DNA of 64,000 nucleotides from NCBI GenBank assembly GCA_024138025.1, contig JAMXBD010001199.1:62001-126000 (forward strand). Direction: 5' to 3'. The position numbers and the translations under genes are program-made. Origin of the DNA: Combretum micranthum. Taxonomy: Eukaryota > Streptophyta > Magnoliopsida > Myrtales > Combretaceae. Position 1 is the first letter of the stretch. Each line of letters begins with the position of its first letter. Below, piece by piece: positions 25,846 through 38,500 of the stretch. The notes beneath the pieces are model-generated. The model did not search any database and was not told the origin of the DNA. It saw only the letters and a program-made list of their open reading frames with translations.

Positions 25846-27200
25846 CTAATCCGAATGAGAATGTCAACTTGAATCCATTGGATGAGCAAAAGTTTGAGAA
25901 TCATGAGGGCTAAATGGCTAGAATAGACTTGAATGAGAATTTAAATGGGGAAAATGGGAACAACGTGCTCATTAACCAGAATGTAGGAGTCAATCAACCA
26001 TGCCTCCTTGCACCATGATGGATTACTATAGATCGAACTTATATGGTGTGAATATGAGTATGACTTGCCCCAAAGTAGGTACTAATAACTTTGAGATCAA
26101 GTTGAAATGTGATTCAAATGGTCCAATAGCATCTTTAGTTTGATGGGTTTAGGATGAAAACCTTAATGCACATCTCTAATAATCTTTAGAGATATGTCAC
26201 ACCTTCAAGATTAATGGGGACTTACATGATGCTATATGTCTATGATTGTTCCCATTCTCTTTGAGGAACAATGCCAAGAAGTGGCCTAATGGTTTACCAT
26301 GACAATTAATCACCAGTTGGCAATAGATGGCAAAGAAATTTATGAGAAAGTACTTCTCACATTCAATAATTGCTCAGCTAAGAGCCAATATCTCTTCTTC
26401 TATTAGATGCACTCATAAACCTTATATGAGGCTTGGGAAAGATGGAAAGAACTACTAAGAAAATGACTACACCATAGACTCCCCAAATGGACACAAGTTT
26501 AGAAATTCTACAATGATCTGAATTACCAAACAAGGTAGTTGACAAATGCTACTACGAGGGAAAGTTTAAACTATAAGTCAACAGAGTAATGCTTGTAGTT
26601 GTTTAAGGATATGGCCAACAATCACTGCCAATAGTCATCCTCAAGGTCAAAGGAAAAGAAGCCTACCGAGATATATGAGATTTGTTGTAACTTCTCTTGC
26701 AACTAAGGTAGAGGTACTAACCAAGAAAATTGATGGACTAACTATATGACAAGGTTGACGGTTGGCTAGTGTGGATTATATATATTCGGGAAATGAGGGA
26801 GTTAGTAAGTTAGAATAGGTAGGCTACGTAGGGAACTCTAACAAACCTCATAATGATCCATAAGCAATACATATTATCCAGGGTGCAGAAATCATTCCAA
26901 CTTTAGACAAAGCAATTCTAATGGTAGACTTAAAACAATTAACAACAAGGATTCCAAAGACCACCTCCTTTTCCTTAATACACATAACCATCTCTAGAAG
27001 AGAATGTGACCTAGTTTATTATGGATCCAGAAGCATAGTAACAAGTGATTAAAACGACAATGAGAAACCATGAGGCTTCTTTTCTCAAACCAAGTTAGTC
27101 AGACAATCAAAATGCTTTTCGGGAGAACTTAAGAGTCACTATTAGGAAATACTGAATTGAATCCAAAGGAGCAAGTGAAGGCTCATGTTTGAATCAGACA
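25846..27200 (+). pseudogene. Athila-type gag remnant (element K)
   Basis: This is the capsid/nucleocapsid precursor of an Athila-like element, long dead. Readable segments in changing frames are EICHTFKINGDLHDAICL and LFPFSLRNNAKKW near 26,190-26,290, ITSWQ...MAKKFMRKYF near 26,310-26,350, PHHRLPKWTQV near 26,470, and NTYYPG / SNSNG near 26,870-26,925. NTELNPKEQVKA near 27,150 marks the usual gag end. Stops are common (e.g. TGA and TAG where Trp or Gln is usual in the family), and there are frameshifts. The zinc-knuckle area near 26.76-26.80 kb is too decayed to confirm. The 5' part of gag lies before A2 at about 23,980-24,145. Confidence 0.85.
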
Positions 27201-27218
27201 CTTAGAGTATTTATGTGT

Positions 27219-27260
27219 CGAGCTAATGAAGTTAAACAAGCGCTAAATGGGAGGCAACCT
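27219..27260 (+). other. Conserved 3' motif of pol-less Athila-like elements
   Basis: CGAGCTAATGAAGTTAAACA is followed by AGCGCTAAATGGGAGGCAACCT. The same ordered words occur in element D on the minus strand (62,311-62,350), although the two elements have different coding regions. I recall similar text as common in plant retroelement sequence; its function is unknown to me. Confidence 0.7.
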
Positions 27261-27880
27261 ATGTTTTATTCATGTTGATTTTACTTGTTTTGTTTTTGTT
27301 CTTAGTCATTTAAATCCCTTTTTAATTTATCTTGTTGTTTTTTCAGAGATCCAAACAATTGAGGTTGATTTTTTATTAATGAGGATCATTTTAGGCGAAG
27401 CAATTCACACTTAAATAGTCAATTTGACTTGAATGTTGGGAAAAGGAGATAAAAAAGCATCAGACTCTAATCATAGGCATGATCATGCCGTATGTAGCAG
27501 CTACAAAATAGAAGGAAATCCACTTGATAGTCACGACCATGACAGTGGTATCATGCCTAGAATGGAGGTTTAAACTAGGAGAAATTGTTTTTTGTATCAG
27601 TCACAGTCTATATTATGCCCCGTGATATGGGAGAAATGATATATGTGATGATCACCATCATTGTCACACTTGTGATATTATATCAAGATTCAGAAATTAA
27701 GTGTTGTGAGCATCACAGCTCCATCATCTCCATGATCAAGTTGGTGCAAAGACGCCCTAATGCTTAGAACACTCTCTTGGCCATGAGCTAGGTAAGTAAA
27801 ATTTTATAATTTTTTTCTACGAAGATCATGGCCCGAGTCTTGGCTATGATGTAGGGCATCTTGCTCTTACTATTTTAACG

Positions 27881-30800
27881 CAACTCAATCTTCTCTCTCT
27901 TCATTTTAAACCTCACGCTTAAAGTTACACGTTGTCTTCATTTTAAACCCCAGCTACAAAGACACGTGAGATAAATTTTAATTGATAATTTCTCACAAAA
28001 TAAATTTGTTGGTAAATAATTTTGTCAATCTAAATTACACTTTACCATGCATAGTAAAATTTTTAGAACCTTCCAAAAAGCAGGCCAATCCTACTAAAGA
28101 AATATGAAATAAATCTCAGATGATTACTCTCTCTGAAAATTACGTGGTTGGGAACTTTCAACAAGGTGGGGTAGCTGGATTAGAACAAAATTAAATGATT
28201 GATTGTCCTAGATAGATAATTGTCCTATGACTCATCAAAGGATGACACAAAATACTTAATATCTCCTTCGAGCTCACCAAATAGTATGGCAAATCGTAAA
28301 TACAATCCAAACAACCAATCAAGTACCGGGTCTTTTTTTTTTTTTTTTCAAATTTTGAGAACATGCTTTCTTTTTTCATAATATTTAAAAATATGCATAT
28401 AATTCCAAATCTTCTTCAGAACTTTCCATAACAACTATAATGTTTAGTCCCTTTTAACAACAATTTTTAGATTTTAGTATTGATATTAATATATATGTGT
28501 GTGATTTTTAAATTTATAAAAGAAATTGACTAGTACTCTTGAAATTTAGCAAAATCTACCCACCCACAAATAATTTTTAAAGTGCTTCAATTGTTTCCGA
28601 ATAATAAACAAAAGATCTGAGGAGGATATCAAGATTCTCTTTTATGACTAATAATTTATTAATTATTGCTACAACTTGCTCTGTAAATAATAGAGACACC
28701 ACAATTAGAAAGGAAATTGGAAAAAAGGAACGATCACCTTCTCACCTTTAAAAATGCCCATATTGCTTATACGTCCCTTCAATATATTTGGCGAATTCGG
28801 TGATATTATTTCTTCAATCTTCATCATCCCGTCGCTTTATCCTGTGGGTCTTAAATTTCTAAAAGTCTCTAACTCCTATCATATTACATAGGCAGTGCTT
28901 TTCCACTGTCAAATCACTCGATTTCCATGTGGTTGGAAGTCGAACGCTAGGTGGGGTTGTATGATTCAACCATAATTGCAGCCTAATTTGGAAAGTTAGC
29001 ATTATGAGAGTTCATTATTTGTAGCTGTATATGGATAACGTTAGCAATTTAGGCGAAGAGGTTCCCTTTGTAAATATTTTCCATTTGACTAATCATTTTG
29101 GTATTAGTAAGCGTTATAGGTTGCCGCTGCATAATGTCGATACCACAAGTGAGAATTGATCTTAGTTTATAAAGTTATGGTAGTAAATATTAAATTGACA
29201 TCAACAACGGGCTTCTAGACTAAAATAGTTGAAAATCTGCTAGGTACTTGTTAATTTGAGGACTATTGACTACAATAGCCATGTAAAAAAGGCAATTGTG
29301 ATAACTCATATGAGTAAACTTTTTTATTAAGTAGTTAAAACTTGAAAAGACTATTGTTTCCCACTAAAGTGCTATAAATATTTCACAACATTCTTTTTTA
29401 AATGAATCATTTACTCTAGTCCAAATATCATGCTTTATTAGGTAGTTGCTAGATATACATATATAATAATACCACAAAAATATGGGTCTGTTTGGACAGT
29501 CTGTTTTTTATTTATATCTGTATCAAAATGATATGTGTAAATATATCCGATTCGTATTCATATTTTATTTATATTTGATCTTTTTATGAGAACTATCAAC
29601 TTTTTTTATCTATATCTATTTCTTAATAAATAATTCGCTCAATATATGCTTCCCAATTACATACTCTATGATAAAAATAAATATATAAAAATTTGAGTTT
29701 CTATTTACTTTATTGTTGAAATAATTATATTCAAGTTCTACTTTGGACAAGATTGAAAGAAATTATTTTATTTATATTTAACGGTTAAATGTAGGAAGAA
29801 GAATAATAATAATAATATCAGTTTCCGATTGTCAATACAATAAATGCACACATCTCAATGTACAAATTCTTAGTCTCACTTGTATAATTAACTTTTAAAT
29901 GCATTATATATGAGAGGTAATTGTAAAAAAACGATGACATATAGTATAATAGTAGGCACTATGCTGGTTGACTTAAAAATACCTTGAGTTGATGATACGT
30001 TGACTAATGTTGTATATATTATATTATTTTTTTTCTATAGGATCACGTCGAATGTTAGAATGGTAAGGTAAATAACAACCAACGAATGTTTTATACGGTT
30101 AAATCGAGATAGAACTATGTCGTTTCACGAGTGGCAGTATTCAACAATTTGATGAATTATTTAGTATATTAAGTCGTCCTTGATGTCAATAAAAAATTGA
30201 CTTTAGGCGAAGATGCCTTTTCAAAGACGGCTAAACCTCACTCCACCGACAGTTTTGTATAAGTGGATACATCATTTAACTAATATCTTGGTATGCAAAA
30301 ATAAATTTGAAATAGACTCATAATTTTAAATTTTATTACAATTCTTATGTTTATATGTATTTTTAAAAGTCGAAATCACGATTATTGGAAATCTGATGAA
30401 TTGGCTTCGAGGAGAAAATTCGATTCCATTTTTGAAAAGATGAAATTGTGATTCCATTTCTTCATCATAAATTATTATAATAACATTTTTATTCATTACA
30501 ATCCTATTCCAATTCCTGTGTTTAAATGCATTTTTAAAAGCTGGAATCATGATTATTAGAACTTGATGATTTTGGTTTTGAGGGGAAATTTGATTCCGCT
30601 CTTCAAAAGATGGAATTAAAATTTCATTTCTTCATCCTAAATTATTATTGTTATAATTGCATTTTTATCCTCTTACACATTTATTATTCACATTAAATAC
30701 AAATAATATTTTTGACAAATATCATCTCGGTGTCATTTCCATTCTATTCTTGCATATCCAAAGTCACATAAAGGTGTAGAGGATTAAGTAAAGCTTACGT

Positions 30801-31140
30801 GCAAACACAGATCATTGCATTTAGATTGAAATTATATGCTTTGAATACTTTGTTTAGTACAAGGGAATTGGAAAGGAGTGACTATGCAAAGAGAAAAATA
30901 AGAAGATTAAATTTTATTCCTTTATTTATTTATTTTAAAAGGGAAAGATGGGATGAGAGCAAGGAAAATGAATGTAGTATTTTCTTAATCCCACATTTTT
31001 TTTTTGTTGCCCTCAAAATGAAGAGAATAAGGAGGAAAAGGATAATTTTTTTTAAATTACTCTTATACCCTTCTTTTTAAAATTACATATTATCTTTTAA
31101 GACCACATAAGTTTTACTATTAAATCTTATTTTACCTTTT
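27881..31140. other. Intergenic AT-rich region, no gene recognised
   Basis: Small ORFs here are unsupported. It holds a poly(T) tract at 28,329-28,348 and a duplicated TCTTCATTTTAAACC word near 27,898 and 27,938. A tandem duplication lies at 30,337-30,670. The 28.7-29.3 and 30.0-30.3 kb stretches have more balanced composition and may be unique DNA, but no splice-consistent coding sequence could be built. Confidence 0.5.
30337..30670 (+). repeat. Tandem duplication, two units of about 165-170 bp
   Basis: ATTACAATTCTTATGTTTAT at 30,337 opens a unit that recurs from 30,499 (ATTACAATCCTATTCC...). The shared order is TTTTTAAAAG-C-GAATCATGATTATT, TTCGAGG/TTGAGGG-GAAA, TTTGATTCC, AAAAGATGGAAT, and TTTCATTTCTTCATCxTAAA. 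The unit looks like a degraded mobile-element fragment copied once. Confidence 0.75.
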
Positions 31141-31462
31141 ATAATTGTAGGCCCCAATAAACCTAATAAGAGGGGGATGAATTGTTAGTTGAAAACTTTT
31201 TACCAAAAACAAATGAAAATTCGGCATATATATTAAAAATGAACTTCATGTTTTTTTTTCCTTCTTTTAAATAATTCACGTGATAAGCAGATAATAAATA
31301 ATATAAATAAAAATATATAAAAGTAAAGAAGACAATCAATTTATAGAGGTTCCTTCTTGTGAGCCAATCCTCTCTCCAAGCTCTACTGTTGGGGTTCCAG
31401 TCTTTTACACTGCTTGTTCCACTAATCCAATAGCAAAGAAGAATTATAATCACTAATAGCTC

Positions 31463-33280
31463 TGTAACGCCCTAAATTAAAAGGTATTACAACTCCCCAC
31501 GTGTCATTCTCTTCATAAGAACACGCTAAGGCTATAAAATACTAATTCACAAATTATACCAAAAGATAATCACCAAAACTCACACAATATTACTTTAAAA
31601 CATCACATAAAATAGTCTCTTTGAAAAACATGAATCCAAAACCACATATTATCAAATCAAATGAAACATAATAAACTAGTATCATAAAGTCTTCAATAAT
31701 TGATAACATTCAAAAATAAAACTTCATAAAATCTTCAATATCTCTCTTCTATTTCCAATATCCAAGGTCTACTAGTCCTCACCTGAATAGTCAAGTCCAC
31801 TATCGCCATCCCCATGATCAACACATAGATCATACCCAGATAAGTCATAAACAATATCATCTTCACCTGTCCTGAAAAATAAAGGAATGAGTAAAAACAC
31901 CTAATACGCCATGCTACAAGTAAATACGCATGAACATGCAATATAAAAATATCACATACAATCCTAAAACTAATGCAACAAATACAGGTTAGTATCTTCG
32001 ATTAGCCAACAAACAGCATAGTTAAGAACCATTTGCAACTAGTCATAAAACTAGAGTAACTCATTACTCCATAAATAATTATTTATATAAAAATACTTTA
32101 AATACATATATTGACATTGGGTACTCCCCACACATCTTTGCATACCATAATTAAGATGGCACGACTCCTAATCTACCGAAATCATCTTCAAGTGCAACTC
32201 CACTAGGAACAATGACACATAATGATCATCAGGGCGCCTCGTTAGTATCATACTCTGCATGGTCTTTACTGATCAGAGCCAAACATAAGCAACACAAATT
32301 CAATTATAGACTGGATACAATTAGGTTAATTTATTTTTCTAATCCTAAAAGAACAAAGAACAACCACGGTAAGATCGTACCTAAATAAGCTTTTTCACAA
32401 AACCCTAATATCAACAGAACTCTGATCACATAAACAAAAAACATTTCAACACAACCATATACATAATGAGTCTCAAGACAAACCAAACCCTAATCTCATA
32501 AAAATACATCTACCCTATATCATACCTTCTTCTTAATCACAAAAAGAGCTTCTACAAAAGAACTTAAGGTTTTCTCTACAATCCACCACATCTCTAAATA
32601 TAAATAAAAATTTAGAAAAGACTATTTCTTAGTACCACAAAGATAAGATAGATTTATACCTTACTTAGGATGAGATTTCCAATCCTCTTCGATCACACCA
32701 AGACTCACAATCTAACAACACCTAGGGTTTGTCTCCAACGAAGTCATCTCCACCAACTTGATTCCTTAAAAACCAATTTGAAAACAATCTTTAGAAACCA
32801 AGATCTAATCAAAACTTAACTAAAAGAGATTGTGAGGAATTCTTACCTAGAATTTGCCTCAAGTTGGGCTATGAAAAGAGAAAAAGACTAGGAGTGGCTT
32901 AGAAACTACAGCTTATAAGTTGGTAGGGCAAGCTGGTAGCTTAGGGGTGGCTTAGAAACAAAGAGGCACAACTTACAATGTAAGCCGCCGTACGTCGATG
33001 ACCTTCATATTTACGTTGGTAGCCTTTAGTCGCGAACCTTGCTATAACAAAACATGAAGAAAACCAACGTTGAACATACTCTAGCAGTCATGATCTAAGG
33101 CCAGTAGCCTTCTTTATCTAGGTTGGCAACCTAGATTCGGCTTTCATCCTCTGCTTCCAATCCTTCACGAACAACTTCATCGGGTTCAATTTTCAACTAT
33201 TACATGCCAAAACTACCCTCTTAAACAACAATATATTACAATACTACCCTTCACTACAATCTATTTATTTGTATGTTACA
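31463..33280 (-). mobile_element. Solo LTR F, nested in G, 1,818 bp
   Basis: The plus strand reads TGTAACGCCCTAAATTAAAA at the left and ...TTTGTATGTTACA at the right, giving a 6-bp terminal inverted repeat TGTAAC/GTTACA. A perfect AGCTC duplication lies at 31,458-31,462 and 33,281-33,285. The minus-strand end GGGCGTTACA and the CTCACCTG...CTGAAAAATAAAGGAATGAG block near 31,780-31,890 recall Ty3/gypsy LTRs of the same general style as family B, but the sequence differs. No coding capacity. Confidence 0.88.
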
Positions 33281-33559
33281 AGCTCTCACTAGTCTTTCTA
33301 GCCTACCACTAGCTAAACACTAACTACAACTTTGTAATCTAACTTCTATCTAATCCTTAGTTCAAAAGATAAAGGAATAATAATTGTAGCAAGAAAAATA
33401 TATGCTCTTTAAATATTAAGCTCAAAATCTAAAAGAATGAATAAAGCTCGCAGTGTCCGCCAAGTGTTTGTATGCTTGATTAGAAAACTTTGTGTAGAAT
33501 GACAGAGATTTTTTAATTGTTGTATTTGTCTCTCATCTTTAAGGCTTGAAATAAGATGA

Positions 33560-33583
33560 ATATATATATATATATATATATAT
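33560..33583. repeat. (TA)n microsatellite
   Basis: About 12 TA units inside LTR G. Confidence 0.95.
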
Positions 33584-34354
33584 CTTCATTCTAATCCATG
33601 CTGCTTCAAATTGTCAGAATTCTTCCAACGGTTTAGATGATTCTTGGATAATGTTGATATCCCTAGAAAGGTGGCATATGATTATCTTGATTATGAATTC
33701 AAAATTCAAACTGATTTGAACTTATCTTGTCCAGCTCCTTTATAATCAAATACTCTTGATACTTGAATCTTCTTGGTTGGATAAAGTCTTGATTTTGAAT
33801 ATGAAGATCCCATAAAATTTGAAATGCTTTAGCTTGAAAAAAATCTCTAATTTCGGATAAGGCTCCAACGAAAATCTTATCACCATCCGTCAATTATCAT
33901 CTTGAGATAAAACATATTTGTTCCTACTTTACCTCTTAAACATATTTTTTTAAACCTCTGATCCTCATTGGACTTTGAATTTAAATAAACTTTGATCTTC
34001 ATTAATCTTTGTAAATCTTGAAATAAAACTTTGTAGATTATCAAAGATAAAGAATTCTCCATGGATTATTATCCTCCTTATGTGGAATGAATTAAGTGCA
34101 TTACCCAAATACACTTAATTAGTGGAGCTAGGCCTTCAAATATTTCCTACTTGAAATTTCGAATATTTACTTCAACTGTCTCTAAAAGTATCTACCAATA
34201 TATCTGATGATTTGTCTAGTTAAACGTCTAATATAATGTCTACTTCATTGTCTGTAAAAATAAATACTTTCGAACTATACACCTAAAGCAGATTAATTAG
34301 TTTTCTTTCAATCTTTTTATTATCATCAAAACCTAGTTAGGAGAACTCAATAAT

Positions 34355-35929
34355 AATAATAATTAAGATTCTATCTATTTCCTTCCCCTTGATTATCTAA
34401 ACGCATGAAAAGGTTCACATTCTGCAATAATTCCTCTACTCCATTTTCTTTTATTTCATAATCTTTCCTTCCTAATTCATTCCATCATATTAAATAAAGA
34501 GGTGGAATGAGTTTTAATTTATATAAGGTGTCAATCAAACCTTGACTTATTCTTTAAGAAGCTTGTTAGAGCAATTTAGTAGACTAAGCTTACATTGAGC
34601 CTTGACTTATTTTAATGGAGGCTTGTTGGGTCAACTTAGATCATATTGGGTCCTTATCGAGGCTTAGCTTGTTCAAGTCATTCTAGTTGAGGTTAGATGC
34701 TAAATTGTACTAAGATTTAGCTTTACTTTGATGAAAGGACATCATATGAACTTTGTGCCCCTTCCCCTTTTCTCCATGTTTGGTAACCATGCTAAGGAAG
34801 TTTCTCAAAGGACATCATAATAGTTGGTTTTTCAGCTTTCCTTTCTAATGATAGTTGTCTTTTCGCTTTCCCTTAGCCTAAGCAATGTTCCGAAAGGCAA
34901 TTTACTTTTATTATCTTATGTGTCGAGGAATATTAGATTCCTTTTTAATACATGGTAAGAGTAGAAAGGCCATGGAGATTGCACAAAACTTACATATGGA
35001 ATACATGGATTCATGCCTTTCTTATATTAATCTATTTGTAGATGTCTACATTGTGACATGTGAAGGCTTCCCCAATCGAGTTCTTGTAACTAATCTTACT
35101 TGTTAGAAACTAATGTTCTCCTCTTTGTCCCAATTCAAGGCTTGTTTGATGAGTTATATTGGTGCATCTTAGGATAAATTGGCTTCCTCAATTGTTTCTT
35201 GAATAGAGTGTGAGCAATGATTGCGTTGGTGCCTTCTACCACCATACATCATATCCTATGTTGTTGCAAATGCCAGTTAGTTTTCTTTATGTTGTGGATG
35301 CTAGGTGATCAACTTCATGTTGTTCGAGATGTTAGGTAGGTCAACTTCGTATTGGCAACATTGAGAAAGAGTATAGACAATGTTGACCAACTAGTCTCAT
35401 GGTTATGAGTTATGCATGCCTTCATGTTTTCATGATACACGGGTATGGGTGCTCATGAGAGATTTTGTTGAGTAAAAGAGCTTAGATGAGTTGTTTATAA
35501 AGGTATCAATCCTACTCTCCTCTGTTAGCCGTAGACTTCATGATAATGAAGCATTTGCAAGAATTTCTTGGCTGAGTTTTAATTGCTTGGGAGTAAACTA
35601 GTCAATTAAGACAAGTTTAGTGCTCATGTAGAGCTATTTTATAAGTTGCCATTGGCACTACCACTTATTTGCTATGGCAAACTTGATGTTTATTTACTTT
35701 GGGCAAGTTTCTAGCCCCCATTCCAGTTGCTTGTTCTAGTTAGTCTATCAAGCATAACATAGCCCTAAGATGTTGAGTTGGCATAGTAATGCCCCTTTGT
35801 TTATGGGGATTGCCTTAATGCAAGGCTGTCAAATATCTAATACTAAGAGATCCATAGGCTTTAAAGTTTTATTTTTCTCCTTGATTTTTTGAAGAGGCAA
35901 AGTTGTAGGACTAGAACCTGAGTTAACTA
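34355..35929. other. Unrecognised degraded sequence left of LTR C2
   Basis: Composition is more balanced than the surroundings and the text reads like decayed coding or element DNA, but six-frame reading gives only short ORFs (longest 34,885-35,106, 73 codons) with no family I recognise. Repeated GGCTTG(TT) words occur at 34,558-34,700. It continues on the far side of C2 at 43.3 kb. Confidence 0.4.
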
Positions 35930-36168
35930 GTTATTGAGGCTAGTACAAATTCTATAGCAATAAAAAAAATCAACAAGTTAAAATTTCACACCTAAATTTT
36001 AGCTATGACCATATAAAGGTAAGTGGATCTATCAATACTTATAGTATAGATTTTGAGCACAAGTATCATTCCCACAATGATTAATGAGTACTAACACAAA
36101 CTATTCTCTTGTTGTCCAACCTATAAAAGTGAACAAGTTGAATAAGACATAATATTACTACTAATTAT

Positions 36169-37844
36169 TGATCAACCGAATTTATTCCTATTTTATGAGT
36201 ATTAAAATATATTTTTTATTGGTCATTTTATTGATAATTATTATGAATTTAACATTTAAAATTATTAATTTATGCTTTCAGGTTTTTAAATGAGATATTT
36301 TATAAAAAGAAAGCAATTTAGGTAAAAAATACAAAGTTTGAAAGCAAAACGTGGTCAACACAACAAAAACATGTTGTGTCTCTAAGCCATTTTGAGAAAA
36401 TATGCGTCCGCAAGTGAAATTTCAAGTTTTGGCATGACACGAATGCAATGTGACCTATCGCAAATTGTTTCAATATGGAGAATTTGTTTAACAAGGGATA
36501 GGATCGTGACATGATCTATCGCAAGTTGTGTTGTTTTAAGAGAAGTGGCCATAGAAAGTTACACGACTCTAGCATAGGTCGTATCCCATTCATGTCGATT
36601 TCCACATTATAAAAAGATCCAGACACAACTAAAAGACATGGCCTATCTTAGTCGTGTTAATCTAGCAACAAGTTATTTTTTGGGAAACGACTTAAAAAAA
36701 GGAAAGTTAGCTTTTTAGACTTCGAAATAAAGACATTTATGCTCAAAATTGGAAGTTTTAGTGCTCCATACCTTATATTTAAGAAACTCTACAACTTTTC
36801 ATTCCTAAAAAGGCTATTTCCTAAATCAAAACCTTAGCTTGCTCATCAAGTGCATGCAACCTTTCTAATATTCAAGATTCCGACTTTCCTCTTTTATACA
36901 AAGGACATATCCTCTTTTAGGGCTTGATGTACATCTATAAGAAGGTAAGATTCAAGAATAGTCGAGGCATAGGTTTAATGATACGAATTTGTATAGGTTA
37001 TCTTAGCAAGTCAATTTTATGCTTAATTTTCTAAATTGTAATTACGGGTTATACTTATTTGTTTTTTATGATGAATACTTCTCCCATAGAGGAGTAAACT
37101 TTCTGTTTAGATTTTGATGAACTCTAGGTTAAATATGTGATTTGTCCTTTACCGTTTTCGATATATTGCTTGAGTTCTTGAATTCAATTATGTTGTGCTT
37201 TCTTGTTATCTTGAATTAATAGTTCGAAATATTAGTTCTTGTTTTGAATTTCATGCAAATTAATAGAGATATTATTTGTGTGATTAGATCCTCACAATTG
37301 AAAGGAGTTGAATACAATCCTATAATTAGTAATAATTCTTTAGGATTGGGGTGAAACCTAATGAAGAAATTCTAGATTTATAATTGCTATCTTCGGAAAT
37401 TTAATGAGGAAGAAATTCCAATTAATTAACCAATGATAGAATTTCAATAATCTCGATAGAGATATTGAATTGTCTTAGGAAGCTCTACCATTCAAGAAAA
37501 GTAACAAAAATATTAGAATTATCTTTTGGGCAATCACATATTCACCTAGTAGGAATTCAAGATCTAAAAGGTTTTTGCAAATTGGATTACCTTTGTTGAC
37601 TTGTGTTGCTATATTTCTAGCAGTATTATCATAAATTGCTTAACCAATCTCTTTTGTAGGTTAAACAATAGAATAATAGTAAATATTAGTATTCATTAGT
37701 CTCTATAGGATCAACACTTGTGCTCTAGGTCTATATTACCATCATTGATAGGTTCACCTGCCTTAAGTACAGTCATAGTAATATTTGGGTGTAAGTTTTA
37801 ACTTGTTATTGATTTTGTTTGCCATCTACGATCGTACAATACCA
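36169..37844 (+). mobile_element. Solo LTR C1 (family C), inserted in C2 in opposite orientation
   Basis: It starts TGATCAACCGAATTTATTCC at 36,169 and ends ...GATCGTACAATACCA at 37,844, with perfect ATTAT duplications at 36,164-36,168 and 37,845-37,849. U3 has repeated ACAAC/GTTGTG and CACGA/TCGTG words (36.34-36.66 kb), and a U5 box in + orientation lies at 37,705-37,755. Its body forms a long imperfect inverted repeat with the 37.85-38.41 kb part of C2, about 75-80% by eye. No PBS follows. Confidence 0.88.
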
Positions 37845-38500
37845 ATTATAGAATAACACAAGTCAAATAAAAGGATAACCAAATTGCAACAACTTTTGGA
37901 TCTTAAATCCCCACTATGTGTTATGTGGTTAAGCTAAGGATAATTCTAATATTATTGTCAATATTCTTGAATGGTAGAGATTCCTAATGTAATTCAATAT
38001 CTCTTTCAAGATTATTGAATCCCAATCCTCCGTTGATTAATTGAAATTTCTTTCTAGTTAGAACCTTAAGATAGCATTATGGATCTAAGATCCCCATATT
38101 AGGTTTCACTCTGATCTCAAAAAATTATGTCATCTTATTTTTAGGATTGTATGCAACTTGTGCCAATTGTGTAGATCTAGTCATATAAACAATGTTTCAA
38201 TTAATTTGCATGAACATCAAATCAAGAATTGATATTCCAAACTATTAACTCAAAATAAAATATAAGCATAACATAATTGAATTCAAGAAATCAAACAGTA
38301 TATCAAAATCAATGAAAAACAAATCTCATCATCATCCTAGGGTTCAATAAGATCTAAAATAGTAGTCTACTCCTCTACAAGAGAAGTAATAACAACCAAA
38401 TAAGATATGGAAATAAGTATAAACCCTCTGCTACAATTTAGAATTCAAGCACAACCTTCAATTGCAACTACAATAACCTAGATAATATAATAGGAAATAG

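Larger units (their letters stand above)
21976..27880 (+). mobile_element. Athila-like Ty3/gypsy element K, gag only, 3' LTR truncated
   Basis: The 5' LTR spans about 21,976-23,815 (left edge uncertain). It ends with AAACTCGGTCAACAAATATG, close to the family-A LTR end. A degenerate tRNA-Asp-type primer site follows at 23,825. A decayed gag is at about 23,950-24,145 and 25,846-27,190, split by solo LTR A2. A 3' motif is at 27,219-27,260. Partial 3' LTR text runs from about 27.4 to 27.88 kb and shares ATCATGGCCCGAGT exactly with the 5' LTR (22,796 and 27,825). No protease, RT or integrase is present between gag and the 3' part, so the element is non-autonomous or pol-deleted. The 3' LTR stops in unrelated intergenic DNA. 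Confidence 0.75.
31146..34349 (-). mobile_element. Copia-type solo LTR G, split by solo LTR F
   Basis: On the minus strand it starts TGAGTTCTCCTAACTAGGTT, running into the TTTTGATGATAATAA text usual at this LTR start. It ends with TTCATCCCCCTCTTATTAGG and ...GGGGCCTACA (plus start 31,146). ATAAT flanks both sides (31,141-31,145 and 34,350-34,354), although the right flank is itself an ATAATAAT run. The net length without F is about 1.38 kb. The CATCCCCCTCTTATT ending is typical of SIRE/Maximus-like copia LTRs. It contains a (TA)n tract at 33,560-33,583 and no coding sequence. Confidence 0.75.

Noticed and set aside
24141..25850. Target-site duplication for solo LTR A2
   Set aside because: The 5-mers CATAC and CTAAT do not match, so the insertion is supported only by interrupted gag and LTR ends.
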